Source: Actinoplanes sp. TBRC 11911
GTDB taxonomy: Bacteria > Actinomycetota > Actinomycetes > Mycobacteriales > Micromonosporaceae
DNA: 64,000 nt
NCBI RefSeq assembly: GCF_012933445.1
Contig: NZ_JABBNC010000020.1
Span: forward strand, 1 to 64,000
Reading direction: 5' to 3'
Under the pieces are notes generated by a model. It did no database searches. It had not been told where the DNA came from and worked only from the letters and a program-made list of their open reading frames with translations. Positions 1 through 8,740 of the stretch are shown here, piece by piece; positions within the stretch are counted from its first letter, which is position 1, and each line of letters opens with the position of its first letter. The translations under genes were made by a program, and so were the position numbers.

Positions 1-59
1 GAGCCGGGAGCCGGGAGCCGGGAGCCGGGAGCCGGGAGCCGGGAGCCGGGAGCCGGGAG
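1..59. repeat. 7-bp tandem repeat at window edge
   Basis: Eight consecutive copies of GAGCCGG plus a partial one, running off the left edge, so the true array is longer. A period of 7 is not a multiple of 3 and no gene covers it. It ends 7 bp before a perfect parS-type palindrome. Function unknown. Confidence 0.9.
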
Positions 60-66
60 TGTGCAG

Positions 67-82
67 TGTTTCACGTGAAACA
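67..82. promoter_or_regulatory. parS: parS site (ParB-binding centromere)
   Basis: TGTTTCACGTGAAACA is a perfect 16-bp palindrome identical to the bacterial parS consensus bound by ParB. parS sites normally cluster within tens of kilobases of the origin and load ParB/SMC for chromosome segregation. Three more sites follow in the next 2.5 kb. Confidence 0.95.
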
Positions 83-430
83 AAGGGTTGCTAACGGCCA
101 CGTCCGGCGGCAATTGCAGGACGCCGCCCGGTGGCGCCCAAGCGGCCGTCCCCGACGTCTTCTTCACTTCGAACCCAACGACGCCGTGCTCGGTCGAGGC
201 CCGCCGAAAGACTTCTTACGGCGGTCTCTGACCTCAGGCTCTCGCGGCGTCGACGCGACGGTGCTGTTTCGTCCTGAGGGATTGGGCCTCTTGGGAGTGA
301 ATCCGCGGCAGCATCGCGGAAGCGTCGATGGGCGCCTGCCTTGAGTGCGACTAGGAACCCCGCGCCATCGCCTCATCCACGGCGACGTGGCCGACCACGG
401 CGGCTCGGGAGTTCTGAAGGCGCGGCGCGA

Positions 431-446
431 CGTTTCGCGTGAAACG
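431..446. promoter_or_regulatory. parS: parS-like site with one core mismatch
   Basis: CGTTTCGCGTGAAACG differs from the parS core GTTTCACGTGAAAC by one base (A to G in the left half). It may be a weak ParB site; the intact neighbours support the reading. Confidence 0.6.
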
Positions 447-1589
447 ATCGCCGTTGGCGCATCGTGCGATTGATTCCACCGAGTACTGGCCGCGCCCGCC
501 ACATCCGCCATCGGCCCGCTGAGGGAACGCGAGCGTTGCGTCCCGCGCCATTCGGCGGTTCGGTTCCCTGGAGCTGATGAAGCGCGTCAAAGCGCGAGAC
601 GGGTGAGTCTCGGTCCGTGCGACTTTGGATCGCGCCCGTCTACCTTGTAGGTCGAGGCGGGTCGGGTTCGGGCGGGCGTCGAAGGACGAGGCGCTGTTTG
701 CTGCTGCACGTCATCGTCTCCGCCGGCACCGCTCGAAGCGGTTGGTCTGCTTGCTGAGGCGGCGACGATTCGACGACCACCAAAGGATCCGACCGCCTGG
801 TGGGCAGTGGCTACGAGGGCTGTGGAGGTCGAGAGCCAGGCTCCAAGTCGACCAAGAAGAGGCCGCACGTTATCGAGGTGGGCTCTGGGCAACGGTCGCC
901 CGTCCTCGAATCGGCCCAGGCTTCCGTCACCCCGCTCTGTACTGCTCGGACGCGAGGGCGGGCGACCACTCCGCCCGGAAGCCGCTCGTCTCGCGGAACG
1001 CCCCTTGCTGCGGTGGCTCGGCCTCGCGATCTGGTCCTCCGCTTGCGCCAGGCAAGGCCGCTGCCTTTGTCCCGCCGGCTGCCTCGGGATCATCCTTGGT
1101 TGCCCTTTCCGGCCGTGGGTGTGCTACGTGGCTCAGTTCTCCGACGCCGTCGGTCGCGTCGACGAGTCGGGGCCTTCTCCACGTCGGTCATCCGGAGTTT
1201 CTGTCATAGTCCGTTACGCGTCGGGGCCCCACGCGTTCGCCTGCCATCCCAGAGGGCGATGCGGCCCGGGCCGGCCGACAAGGACGTGGCGGTCAGTATC
1301 AGCGGTTGCGATCCAACTCCAACGTGCAGACGCATCGGCGCCGTCAATGACGGGACGCCGGCGGAGTCGTTTGGACAACTCGAGCGGGCAAACCCGGATC
1401 TCCGTGGGGCGCCTGAGGCGCGGCCCCGAGAGATTGCAAGGCAGGACGATCCCCAAGATGTGCGGGAGAACTGCCCGCCTGCCGCCTCGCTTGTCAGATC
1501 CGCGGTGCCCCTCGCGTCTGCCGCGCTTCCGCACCCAGCCGAGCCCGCGCGCCTCTTGCTCGCTTCCGTGAGGCGCGGCCACCGCCGGT

Positions 1590-2040
1590 GCCGCTCGCCC
1601 GCCGCACCTGCCGCGCCTACTCGGCAGTGCCTGCACGGCGGCGTCCGCCCAGCCGAGCGGCGCTTGCCCGGCGGCGTCAGCTCGGCGGGACTTGCCCGGC
1701 GATGCTCGCTCCGCGACCGCCTGCCCAGCGACCGCCTGCCCAGCGGCGTTCGCCCAGCGGTGCTCGCTCGGCAGCGTCCGCCGGGCGATGCTCGCTCCGC
1801 GACCGCCTGCCCAGCGGTGCTCGCCCAGCGGTGCTCGCCCAGCGGTGCTCGCCCAGCGGTGCTCGCCCAGCGGTGCTCGCCCAGCGGTGCTCGCCCAGCA
1901 GCGTCCGCCGGGCGATGCGCGCCCCGCGACCGCCTGCCCAGCGGCGCTTGCCTGGCAGCGTCCGCCCGGCGATGCCCGCCCGGCGATGCCCGCCCGCGCC
2001 CGAGTGCACAGCAGCGCCCGGCGACGTCAGGCCAGCGGCG
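1590..2040. repeat. 14-bp minisatellite with perfect core
   Basis: At 1813-1896 the unit AGCGGTGCTCGCCC occurs six times in perfect tandem with an exact 14-bp spacing; the next unit diverges. On both sides, from about 1590 to 2040, related 14-15-bp units (variants of GCG-x-GCTCGC and GCGACCGCCTGCCCA) continue with point changes. Because 14 is not a multiple of 3 the array cycles through all frames, and the apparent proteins here are artefacts. No spacers of constant length, so not a CRISPR array. Confidence 0.85.
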
Positions 2041-2423
2041 CCCATCCCCGCCGCCGGCCCAAGAGCAACACACCGCGACCGGCCCGACGGCGCTTACGCC
2101 GCCGACGGCCTGTCCCGCGCCTGCCATACCCATTCGGTAGCCACCCGACCGCGATGCAGCCCCATCACCCGCGCCTCAATCGACGTATTCGGATATCCAC
2201 AGGCTTGGGCGCCCCTACCCGATAGCCACGACCCACGACCCGCTCAACCCGTATCGAGGAATTCTCATGAATAGCCCTGGCCGCTGGGCAACTTCGGTCA
2301 CTGCATGGCCCAGGAAGGGCGTCGGCCGGCCTACAACCAAACCCTGCCCAGAGGCCCAGCGCCATCAGGCCACGCCACTATCCACACCCTGTGCGTAACC
2401 GCTGTGTGAAACGGGGCGTGCGC

Positions 2424-2439
2424 CGTTTCACGTGAAACG
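2424..2439. promoter_or_regulatory. parS: parS site
   Basis: CGTTTCACGTGAAACG is a perfect palindrome containing the invariant core GTTTCACGTGAAAC; the symmetry extends one base further on each side (2423-2440). It lies 78 bp before the next parS. Confidence 0.93.
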
Positions 2440-2501
2440 GTGCCGATGTTGGGGTGTGTCTCCAGGGTTGTATCCACAGGGGGCACAGGCCTCCGACGTC
2501 G

Positions 2502-2517
2502 TGTTTCACGTGAAACG
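2502..2517. promoter_or_regulatory. parS: parS site
   Basis: TGTTTCACGTGAAACG contains the full parS core. It lies only nine bases upstream of two tandem perfect DnaA boxes. Confidence 0.93.
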
Positions 2518-2674
2518 GGGGAGCCTGTGGATAACTTCTGTGGATAACTTTTGGTGTGCTGAACTGCCCACGGACGGTGACCCGGGTCGGACGATCACGG
2601 GCCGTAAAACGGATGAACGATCGGCGCGAAAATGAGTGCGGACAGCACCTCCTGGGCTGGGCTAAGGTCACCCC

Positions 2675-3445
2675 GTGCCCGAGAACCCCACCCCGCTTCC
2701 CGACTTCACACGTTGGCCGTCGTTCCCCTTCGAGGGCGACATGCGGGTCAAGCAGCTGGCCGCTCCCGTCGAGGTTGAGCCGGCCCGCGCCGGCGAGGAC
2801 GCCACCGACTGTGTCGCATGCAGCACGCCGGACGACGCGTACATCTGGGTGAGCGAACGTTGGCGCGTCCGCGCGATGGACCGTCCCACCGGGCTTCCGA
2901 TGGTCCTCATCCTGGAGTGTCGATCACACCTCGACCTCGGTGATCTCCCCAACCTCCTGGCCGCCGAGCTCGGCGTGATGACGGTGCGGCTCGAGCGAGC
3001 CATTCGATCGCTGGACGGCGTGGCACGCGTACACGTGAATCGCTGGGGAGACGGCTCGGCGCATCTGCACCTGTGGTTTCTCGCCCGGCCGCAGGGCCGG
3101 CTTCAGCTGCGGGGCACGTTCCTCACGCTGTGGGACGACATCCTGCCGGTCATTCCCGAGCAGCAGTGGCGCGAAAATCTGGCTCTGGTCGCGGCCTGGC
3201 TCGCCGAGTTCGGTGGCAAGGCCATCGCCGAGCCGCCGCACATCGAGTGGGAGTCCCCGTCCACGATCACGTTCGCCTCGGACGGCGAGAATCCCGAAGA
3301 GGCCGCCCGCCCTGAGCAGCAGCCGCCCGAAGCACCCCGCCCCGACGCACCCCAGCCCGACCGGCCCCACGACCAGTCGGTGACGATCGCCGGCGAGAGC
3401 GGCGCGGCCGACACCCCACACTCCCAGACGGCAACCCACCCCTAA
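2675..3445 (+). CDS. HIT-like domain protein, function unknown
   Basis: A 256-residue protein starting at GTG. The N-terminal half follows the histidine-triad pattern: a CxxC pair (CVAC, about residues 48-51), then DDAYIWV, and near residue 130 HLHLWFLARP, which matches the H-x-H-x-H-x-x triad except that the third position is Trp. HIT proteins are nucleotidyl hydrolases or transferases; replacement of the catalytic His would argue against ordinary hydrolase activity. The last 60 residues are Pro/Asp/Glu-rich and probably disordered. It is a lone plus-strand gene directly after the DnaA-box and parS cluster. The fold assignment is from pattern only. Confidence 0.6.
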   Translation: MPENPTPLPDFTRWPSFPFEGDMRVKQLAAPVEVEPARAGEDATDCVACSTPDDAYIWVSERWRVRAMDRPTGLPMVLILECRSHLDLGDLPNLLAAELGVMTVRLERAIRSLDGVARVHVNRWGDGSAHLHLWFLARPQGRLQLRGTFLTLWDDILPVIPEQQWRENLALVAAWLAEFGGKAIAEPPHIEWESPSTITFASDGENPEEAARPEQQPPEAPRPDAPQPDRPHDQSVTIAGESGAADTPHSQTATHP

Positions 3446-3960
3446 AGCCAAGATCCGGTACGCCCAATGCTCCGCTCCCAAACCCTCCATCCCGTACGCC
3501 GAAAGCCCCGCCCCAACCGCACAGGTTGTGTGCCAGCGTGCGGCCAAAGATGACATGGGTTGTGCTGCGCCGAGGGCTCTTCCGCTGAGCCGTCAGTGAC
3601 TAAGCCGTTGGTTCGCGCACTTGATCTCGTGCGATGACCCGGGCTCGCGTGTCGTGCGAGTGTGGGTGCAGGGCCGCCGCGGGCTTGGCGGGCTTGGCGG
3701 GCTTGACGCGGTGAGCGCTACGTCTGACGAGAAAGACCTGTCGGTCCGAAACCGTCCCTCTGATCACGCTCTAAAGGTCATGCGCTCTGTGCAACGCCGA
3801 CCCCACGGATCTCCGAGCCCGTCACGCGCGCTTGGGGGCCCAGCCCCGGGATCAGCCTCCGCCCACGGGCCGGCGCAGGCCGCCCACCACCCCGCAGGCG
3901 GCACCGCCCCCAAACCCACGAGCGCCACCCACCGACTAGATAAAGCCAAAGACACGACCC
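3446..3960. other. 515-bp convergent intergenic region
   Basis: Lies between two convergent genes. No credible coding frame and no strong hairpin-plus-T-run were seen. It contains a short 9-bp tandem repeat (GGGCTTGGC, three copies, about 3681-3706, the last imperfect) of unknown meaning. Confidence 0.5.
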
Positions 3961-4935
3961 TCACGGCCGCGCCCGGGACACCGCCCTCTCGACCAGCGTC
4001 GCCATGAGGTCGCCCAGATCCATCCCCGCGGCCTGGAGCGCCAACGGCATCAACGACGTCTCCGTCATCCCGGGTGACACGTTGATGCCCAGCACATGCG
4101 GCGACCCGTCCTCGCCCACGATCAGATCGACGCGGGAAAGGTCTCGAAGGCCGAGCGCCTTGTGTGTCGCGATGGCCGTTTCCGCGACGCGGGCCGCGAC
4201 CTTGTCGTCCAGCCGGGCCGGCACGTGCCACGTGGTCAAGCCGGCCGTGTAGCGGGCCGCGTAGTCGTACACCCCGTCGCGCGGGACGATCTCGACCGGT
4301 GGCAGTGCCTGCGGGCCGTCGCCCAGGTCGACGATCGAGACGGCCACGTCCATGCCGGGGACGAACTTTTCCACGAGCGCCGTCGAGTCGTACGCGAAGC
4401 AGCCGACCATCGCGGCCGGCATGTCGGCCTCCTCGCGGACCACCGCCGCGCCCAGCCCGGAACCGCCCTGCGCCGGCTTCACCATCAGCGGCAGACCCAG
4501 CCGGTTCACGATCCGGTCCAGCACCGCCACCGCGCCCAGCTCGGAGAACCGGTCGTGCGGCAGCGCCACCCAATCGGGCGTCGGAATGCCGGCCTCGCGC
4601 AGCATCGCCTTCGCCGACGGCTTGTCCCACGCGAGGCGGGAGGCGCGCGCGTCGCAACCCACGTACGGCACGCCGCACAGGTCGAGCACGCCGCGCAGCG
4701 AACCGTCCTCACCGGTGGCGCCGTGCAGGGCGAGCACGATCGCGTCCGGCGGATCCTCGGTCAGGGCCGGGAGCAGCGACACGTCGGCGTCGCGCATCTC
4801 GGTCTGCAAACCCACCGCGCGGAGCGCGTCCAGCACCCGGCGACCAGACTTCAGCGACACGTCCCTCTCGTAGGACAGACCGCCCGCCAGAACCATCACG
4901 CGCACATCGTCACCCGTACCCATGGAAGTGATCAT
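3961..4935 (-). CDS. D-Ala-D-Ala ligase-like ATP-grasp protein
   Basis: About 324 residues. The N-terminus (VLAGGLSYERDVSLKSG) is the classic Ddl opening, followed by the LHGATGEDG substrate loop, the ATP-grasp lysine in LMVKPAQGGSG and the C-terminal NVSPGMTETSLMP. Canonical Ddl has Glu-x-Asn before PGxT as a metal ligand; here it reads Gly-Ile-Asn (GGC codon), so one Mg-binding Glu is missing. The start at 4935 forms an ATGA overlap with the upstream aminotransferase; ATG at 4923 is an alternative. Translational coupling to a PLP aminotransferase suggests a shared amino-acid or dipeptide metabolism. It may be a paralogue rather than the main cell-wall ligase. Confidence 0.8.
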   Translation of the reverse strand: MITSMGTGDDVRVMVLAGGLSYERDVSLKSGRRVLDALRAVGLQTEMRDADVSLLPALTEDPPDAIVLALHGATGEDGSLRGVLDLCGVPYVGCDARASRLAWDKPSAKAMLREAGIPTPDWVALPHDRFSELGAVAVLDRIVNRLGLPLMVKPAQGGSGLGAAVVREEADMPAAMVGCFAYDSTALVEKFVPGMDVAVSIVDLGDGPQALPPVEIVPRDGVYDYAARYTAGLTTWHVPARLDDKVAARVAETAIATHKALGLRDLSRVDLIVGEDGSPHVLGINVSPGMTETSLMPLALQAAGMDLGDLMATLVERAVSRARP

Positions 4936-6239
4936 GCCAAGTCGGGACCGGGCACATCGGCGGCGGCCGGGCCACGGCGGTGATGCGGTGTGGTCGCGGA
5001 GGCTCCGAAGACCGCACGCATCTCGAGTTCCTGCTCCATCACTCCGGCGAGGCGGCGCACACCCTCGCGGAGGCGTTCCGGAGAGGCGTACGAGAAATTG
5101 AGTCTCATGTTGCTCGTGCCGGTGCCGTCGGCGTAGAAACCGGTTCCCGGCACGTACGCCACGCGGGCCGCGATCGCCCGCGGCATCATCGCCTTCGAGT
5201 CGAGTCCCTCGGGGATCGTCGCCCAGACAAACAGGCCACCGGTCGGGTTTGTCCACGTTGTACCGACGGGCATCAGATCATCGAGCGCGCTGAGCAACGC
5301 GTCCCGGCGTTCGCGGTAGATCTCGCGGTACGACTTGATCTGCTCGCGCCACGGCATCGTCGACAGGTACTGCACGATCGCCCCTTGCGCGAACGCACTG
5401 GGACACAACACGTTCGCCTCGGTCATCATCACCAGCTTTTCCCGTACGGCGTGCGGGGCCAGAATCCAGCCGACGCGCAACCCGGGAGCGAACGTCTTCG
5501 AGAACGTGCTCACGTAGAACACACCGTCACGGCGCCGAGCCCGAAGCGGCAGCGGCGCGTCACCCTCGAACGACAACATCCCGTACGGGTCGTCCTCCAC
5601 CACCAGTAAGCCGGCCCGCTCGCAGATGTCGAGGACCTGCTCGCGGCGTTCCTCGGAGAGCGTCACGCCGGCCGGGTTCTGAAACGTCGGGATCGTGTAG
5701 AGGAACTTCGCCTTGCGACCCGATCGCTCGGTCGCCCGGATGGCCTCCTCGAGCGCGGCCGGGATCAGCCCGTCGTCGTCCATCGGCACGTGATGGACGT
5801 GCGCCTGCGCGGCCTGGAAGACGCCGAGCGCGCCCACGTAGCTCGGGCCCTCGGCGAGCACCACGTCGCCCGGGTCCAGAAACAGCCGGGCCAGCAGGTC
5901 GAGTGCCTGCTGGCCGCCGACGGTCACCACCACGTCGTCGGGAGACGCGCCGTGGATGCCGGACAGCGTCATCACCTCGCAGATGCGCTCGCGCAGCTCG
6001 ATCGTCCCCTGGCCGATTCCGTACTGGAGGCTGGACGCGCCATGCTCGGAGGCGAGCCGGCCGAGCATCTCACCGACCGCGTCGAGCGGCAGGGCCTGGA
6101 TGTAGGGCGAGCCACCGGCGAGCGACACGACCTCGGGACGACTAGCGACGGAGAAAAGTGCGCGGATCTCGGAGGTGGTCATGCCACGCACCCGCCGCGC
6201 GTAACGATCCGTGTAGTCGTCCTGGGTTGTGCCGGTCAT
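4932..6239 (-). CDS. PLP-dependent aminotransferase, class I/II
   Basis: A 435-residue fold-type I aminotransferase. The order is typical of the 2-aminoadipate/aromatic transaminase (LysN/ARO8-like) branch: SLAGGSP near residue 40, YGIGQG, VTVGGQQALDLLARLF, IPTFQNPAGV, VVEDDPYG, and the PLP-lysine motif STFSKTFAPGLRVGW near residue 250. The C-terminus extends about 20 residues past the usual end. It is the first gene of a two-gene unit with the Ddl-like protein (stop overlaps the next start). The natural substrate cannot be read from sequence; decarboxylase or MocR-like roles are unlikely because there is no N-terminal DNA-binding domain. Confidence 0.9.
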   Translation of the reverse strand: MTGTTQDDYTDRYARRVRGMTTSEIRALFSVASRPEVVSLAGGSPYIQALPLDAVGEMLGRLASEHGASSLQYGIGQGTIELRERICEVMTLSGIHGASPDDVVVTVGGQQALDLLARLFLDPGDVVLAEGPSYVGALGVFQAAQAHVHHVPMDDDGLIPAALEEAIRATERSGRKAKFLYTIPTFQNPAGVTLSEERREQVLDICERAGLLVVEDDPYGMLSFEGDAPLPLRARRRDGVFYVSTFSKTFAPGLRVGWILAPHAVREKLVMMTEANVLCPSAFAQGAIVQYLSTMPWREQIKSYREIYRERRDALLSALDDLMPVGTTWTNPTGGLFVWATIPEGLDSKAMMPRAIAARVAYVPGTGFYADGTGTSNMRLNFSYASPERLREGVRRLAGVMEQELEMRAVFGASATTPHHRRGPAAADVPGPDLA

Positions 6240-6426
6240 GCGGCTGTCTCCTCACCGGGGAAGGGCGTCTCGCGTCCGGAAGCACCGATATTAGTCGGAC
6301 GTTGCCCGGCGGGTCGCACTGTTAAATTCGACCAGGTCCCGTTCATGGAGTTCACAGCGTAGGATCCGACCGGGGGCGCGGACTAGGCATGTGACATGGC
6401 CGTGCTTGAGGAACAGGGGGATTGCA

Positions 6427-7098
6427 GTGTCGCGACGCCTGGTCAACTTGACCCTGGACACGCTCGAAGACCTCCCCCGGCCGTGCCGGGAGTGTGTGTT
6501 CTGGGAGCTTGATCCGGTCTCCGCCGAGCGGGCGTGCGCGTCCGGCGATCCCGGCCTGGAGAAGGAGGCGTGGGTTTCGCAGACCCTGCTCGAGTGGGGT
6601 TCCTGCGGCAAACTCGCGTACGTCGACGGCATGCCCGCCGGCTTCGTGATGTATGCGCCGCCCGCCTACGTGCCGCGCTCGATGGCCTTCCCGACCTCGC
6701 CGGTCAGCGCCGACGCCGCACTGTTGATGACCGCGCACGTGGTGGCCGCCTTCGCGGGTGGTGGGCTGGGCCGGATGCTGGTCCAGGGCGTCGCCCGTGA
6801 TCTCACCAAGCGCGGCGTGAAGGCGATCGAGGCGTTCGGCGACGCGAAATTCGGCGAGGCCGACGACGAGCGCCAGCAGAACTCGTGCGTCGCGCCGGTC
6901 GACTTCTTCCTGTCGGTGGGCTTCAAGACGGTACGCCCGCACCCGCGCTACCCGAGGCTGCGGCTGGAGCTGCGCACCGCCCTGTCGTGGAAGTCCGACG
7001 TCGAGTACGCGTTGGAGAAGCTGCTCGGCTCGATGAGCCCGGAAACCCTGCTTCGCCCCGTACGCCCCGCCACCGCCACCCGTTCGGTGGAGAACTAG
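6427..7098 (+). CDS. GNAT-like conserved protein beside parB/cwlM locus
   Basis: A 223-residue protein. The GTG at 6427 is preferred over the GTG 36 bp upstream because a purine-rich AGGGGG lies six bases before it and the product then begins SRRLVNLTLDTLEDLP. CRECVFWEL near residue 20 and a central GGGLGRMLVQGVARDL segment resemble the acetyl-CoA loop of GNAT acetyltransferases. A protein of this size stands beside cwlM in other actinobacteria (Rv3916c position in M. tuberculosis, from memory). Substrate unknown. It converges on cwlM with an 8-bp gap. Confidence 0.7.
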   Translation: MSRRLVNLTLDTLEDLPRPCRECVFWELDPVSAERACASGDPGLEKEAWVSQTLLEWGSCGKLAYVDGMPAGFVMYAPPAYVPRSMAFPTSPVSADAALLMTAHVVAAFAGGGLGRMLVQGVARDLTKRGVKAIEAFGDAKFGEADDERQQNSCVAPVDFFLSVGFKTVRPHPRYPRLRLELRTALSWKSDVEYALEKLLGSMSPETLLRPVRPATATRSVEN

Positions 7099-7106
7099 CT
7101 AGACCC

Positions 7107-8252
7107 CTACTTGTTGGCCAGCGCCATCCGCAGCTGGCGCACGTCGATCGAGCCGGTGGGCACGTCCGCCTCGACGGGGTAATACATGCGCTGCACCGCG
7201 GCCAGGACCGCCTCGACGATCTGCTCGCGGAACAACGGGTTGACCAGACGATCGCGGTCGGTCGGCGACGTCAGGTAACCGAGGTCGACGCGGACGGCCG
7301 GCATCCGGGTCAGGCGCAGCAGCTCCCACGTCTTCGCGTGGATGTGACAGTCCCGCAGACCGGTACGCACCACGATCTCGCGCTGCACCAGGTTTGCCAG
7401 TCTCTCGCCCACGGTCGAGCTGAGTCCGCTGCCGGTGCCGTAGTGGTACGTCGCCACCCCGTCGGCCATCTCGTTGTCGTGACCGTCCAAATGCAGCGAA
7501 ATCAGCAGATCAGCACCCAAGCTGTTCGCCAGCGTGGCGCGCGCGGCGCCGCTCAACGGCTCGGCCGGTTTCGGTCCGCGCGTCAGGTGCACCCGCATGC
7601 CGGCCGCCGCGAGCCGGCCCTCCAGGCGGGCGGCCACGTCGAACATCAGGTCGGCCTCGGTCCACCGCAGCGGGCCCTCGGGGACCACGACACCGGTATC
7701 GTCGCCGCCGCCGTGGCCCGGGTCGATCACGATCGTCTTGCCCACCAGGTTGGTGCCGGCGCGGCGGAACGCCTCGGCCTCACGCAGCCACTGGGGACGA
7801 CCGCCGACCACCTTGCGGCCGAGCCGGCGCAACGCCTTCATCGTCTGCGGGCCGCACGAACCGTCCGGCGTCAGGCCCACCTCGCGCTGGAACTGGGACA
7901 CCGCGCGGGCCGTCCGCTGTCCGTAGATCGAATCGGCCCGACCGGCGTCGTAACCCATTTCGAGGAGGCGCTCCTGCAGTGCGCGCACGTCCTCGCCGAC
8001 CAACGCGTCCGGAATCGAGTGGAACAGCGTGCGTGCGCCGAGCCGCCAGCGCGCCGCGTCCAGCGCGCCCCACGTCTCGTCGCCGACGAGGCCGTCGACG
8101 CCGATGCCGCGGCTCTGCTGAAACGCGCGTACGGCTTGATCGGTTTCCTCGTCGAACATGTCGGATGCCGCCTCGAGCAGTTCCAGCCCGACCAGGATCG
8201 ATCGGATTTCGGCAACGGCCGGGCCGTTGTCTCCACGTCGGATGGAACGCAC
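7107..8252 (-). CDS. cwlM: CwlM-like N-acetylmuramoyl-L-alanine amidase homologue
   Basis: About 381 residues: two peptidoglycan-binding type 1 repeats (roughly residues 5-65 and 85-145) then an Amidase_3 domain with DPGHGGGDDTG, WTEADL and ISLHLDG zinc motifs. The position of the usual catalytic Glu (in V-E-x-G-[FY]) reads VRVDLGYL, a Glu-to-Asp change. GTG at 8252 is chosen because AGGGAG precedes it by six bases; no signal peptide follows. In mycobacteria CwlM is cytoplasmic, phosphorylated by PknB, and stimulates MurA rather than cutting wall; the lack of a signal and the Asp fit such a role. Last gene of the sigM-trx unit. Confidence 0.88.
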   Translation of the reverse strand: MRSIRRGDNGPAVAEIRSILVGLELLEAASDMFDEETDQAVRAFQQSRGIGVDGLVGDETWGALDAARWRLGARTLFHSIPDALVGEDVRALQERLLEMGYDAGRADSIYGQRTARAVSQFQREVGLTPDGSCGPQTMKALRRLGRKVVGGRPQWLREAEAFRRAGTNLVGKTIVIDPGHGGGDDTGVVVPEGPLRWTEADLMFDVAARLEGRLAAAGMRVHLTRGPKPAEPLSGAARATLANSLGADLLISLHLDGHDNEMADGVATYHYGTGSGLSSTVGERLANLVQREIVVRTGLRDCHIHAKTWELLRLTRMPAVRVDLGYLTSPTDRDRLVNPLFREQIVEAVLAAVQRMYYPVEADVPTGSIDVRQLRMALANK

Positions 8253-8386
8253 GCGCGACTCCCTAGAAAGAAGAACGACTTGGTGAGCGTACTCCTGGCA
8301 TGCCCGGCGATCGGCGGGGCGAACCCTGTGGAAGTACGACGATGCCCCGCCGCCCACCGGGCGTCGGGGCATCGAATACGCGCTGC

Positions 8387-8716
8387 TTAGATGGCCGACT
8401 CGAGGAAACTCTTCAAGGCGCTCTTGGGCTTGGCGCCGATGACCGAGTTGAACGGCTCGCCACCTTTGAAGATCGTCAGCGTCGGCACCGACATGATCTG
8501 GTAGGCCCGGGTGGTCTCGGGATTCTCGTCGATGTTGATGGAGACGATCTCGACCTGACCGGCGAGGTCCGGGTCGTTGGCGAGCTCGTTGAGGAGCGGG
8601 TCCACCTTTTTGCAAGGTGCGCACCACTCGGCCCAGAAGTCCACCAATACCGGCTTGTCCGACTGCAACACGTCACTGACGAACGATGCGTCGGTGACGG
8701 GCTTGCCTGCTCCCAC
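8387..8716 (-). CDS. trxA: thioredoxin
   Basis: A 109-residue single-domain thioredoxin with active site WCAPC near residue 31, where Ala replaces the usual Gly, the buried aspartate in VLVDFWAEW, and the cis-proline loop SVPTLTIF. It reduces disulfides in cytoplasmic proteins and is itself reduced by the TrxB encoded 24 bp upstream in the same direction. A GGAGGTCC ribosome-binding site precedes the GTG start. Confidence 0.96.
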   Translation of the reverse strand: MGAGKPVTDASFVSDVLQSDKPVLVDFWAEWCAPCKKVDPLLNELANDPDLAGQVEIVSINIDENPETTRAYQIMSVPTLTIFKGGEPFNSVIGAKPKSALKSFLESAI

Positions 8717-8740
8717 TAGGACCTCCTGGTCTTACGGCTG

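Larger units (their letters stand above)
2193..2547. promoter_or_regulatory. DnaA-box cluster interleaved with parS
   Basis: Five 9-mers share the core TATCCACA: ATATCCACA at 2193, CTATCCACA at 2378, GTATCCACA at 2470, and two perfect TTATCCACA boxes on the minus strand at 2526-2534 and 2539-2547, spaced 13 bp. The first three are each one base from consensus. The surroundings are AT-richer than neighbouring sequence and two perfect parS sites sit between the boxes. This could be part of an origin, a DnaA-titration site, or regulation of the gene starting at 2675; sequence alone does not decide. Confidence 0.7.
1..2674. other. gene-free repeat-rich origin-proximal region
   Basis: No reading frame here looks like a protein of known kind. 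Long open frames exist on both strands but they are Arg/Pro/Ser/Ala-rich, overlap one another, and in the middle are generated by a 14-bp repeat whose period is incompatible with one conserved frame. What the stretch does hold is ordered: a 7-bp array at the left edge, a perfect parS palindrome, a parS-like site near 431, a minisatellite at about 1590-2040, and a DnaA-box plus parS cluster at 2193-2547. In related actinobacteria parA and parB would be expected close to this locus, which fits a centromere-proximal spacer; that placement is inference. Confidence 0.6.

Noticed and set aside
1813..1896. Possible CRISPR array
   Set aside because: Repeats are 14 bp and directly adjoining with no spacers, and no cas genes are present.
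800..2140. Long open frames on both strands across 625-2274
   Set aside because: They overlap each other, are Arg/Pro/Ser-rich and are produced by the 14-bp repeat and GC bias; no start, ribosome-binding site or known motif supports them.
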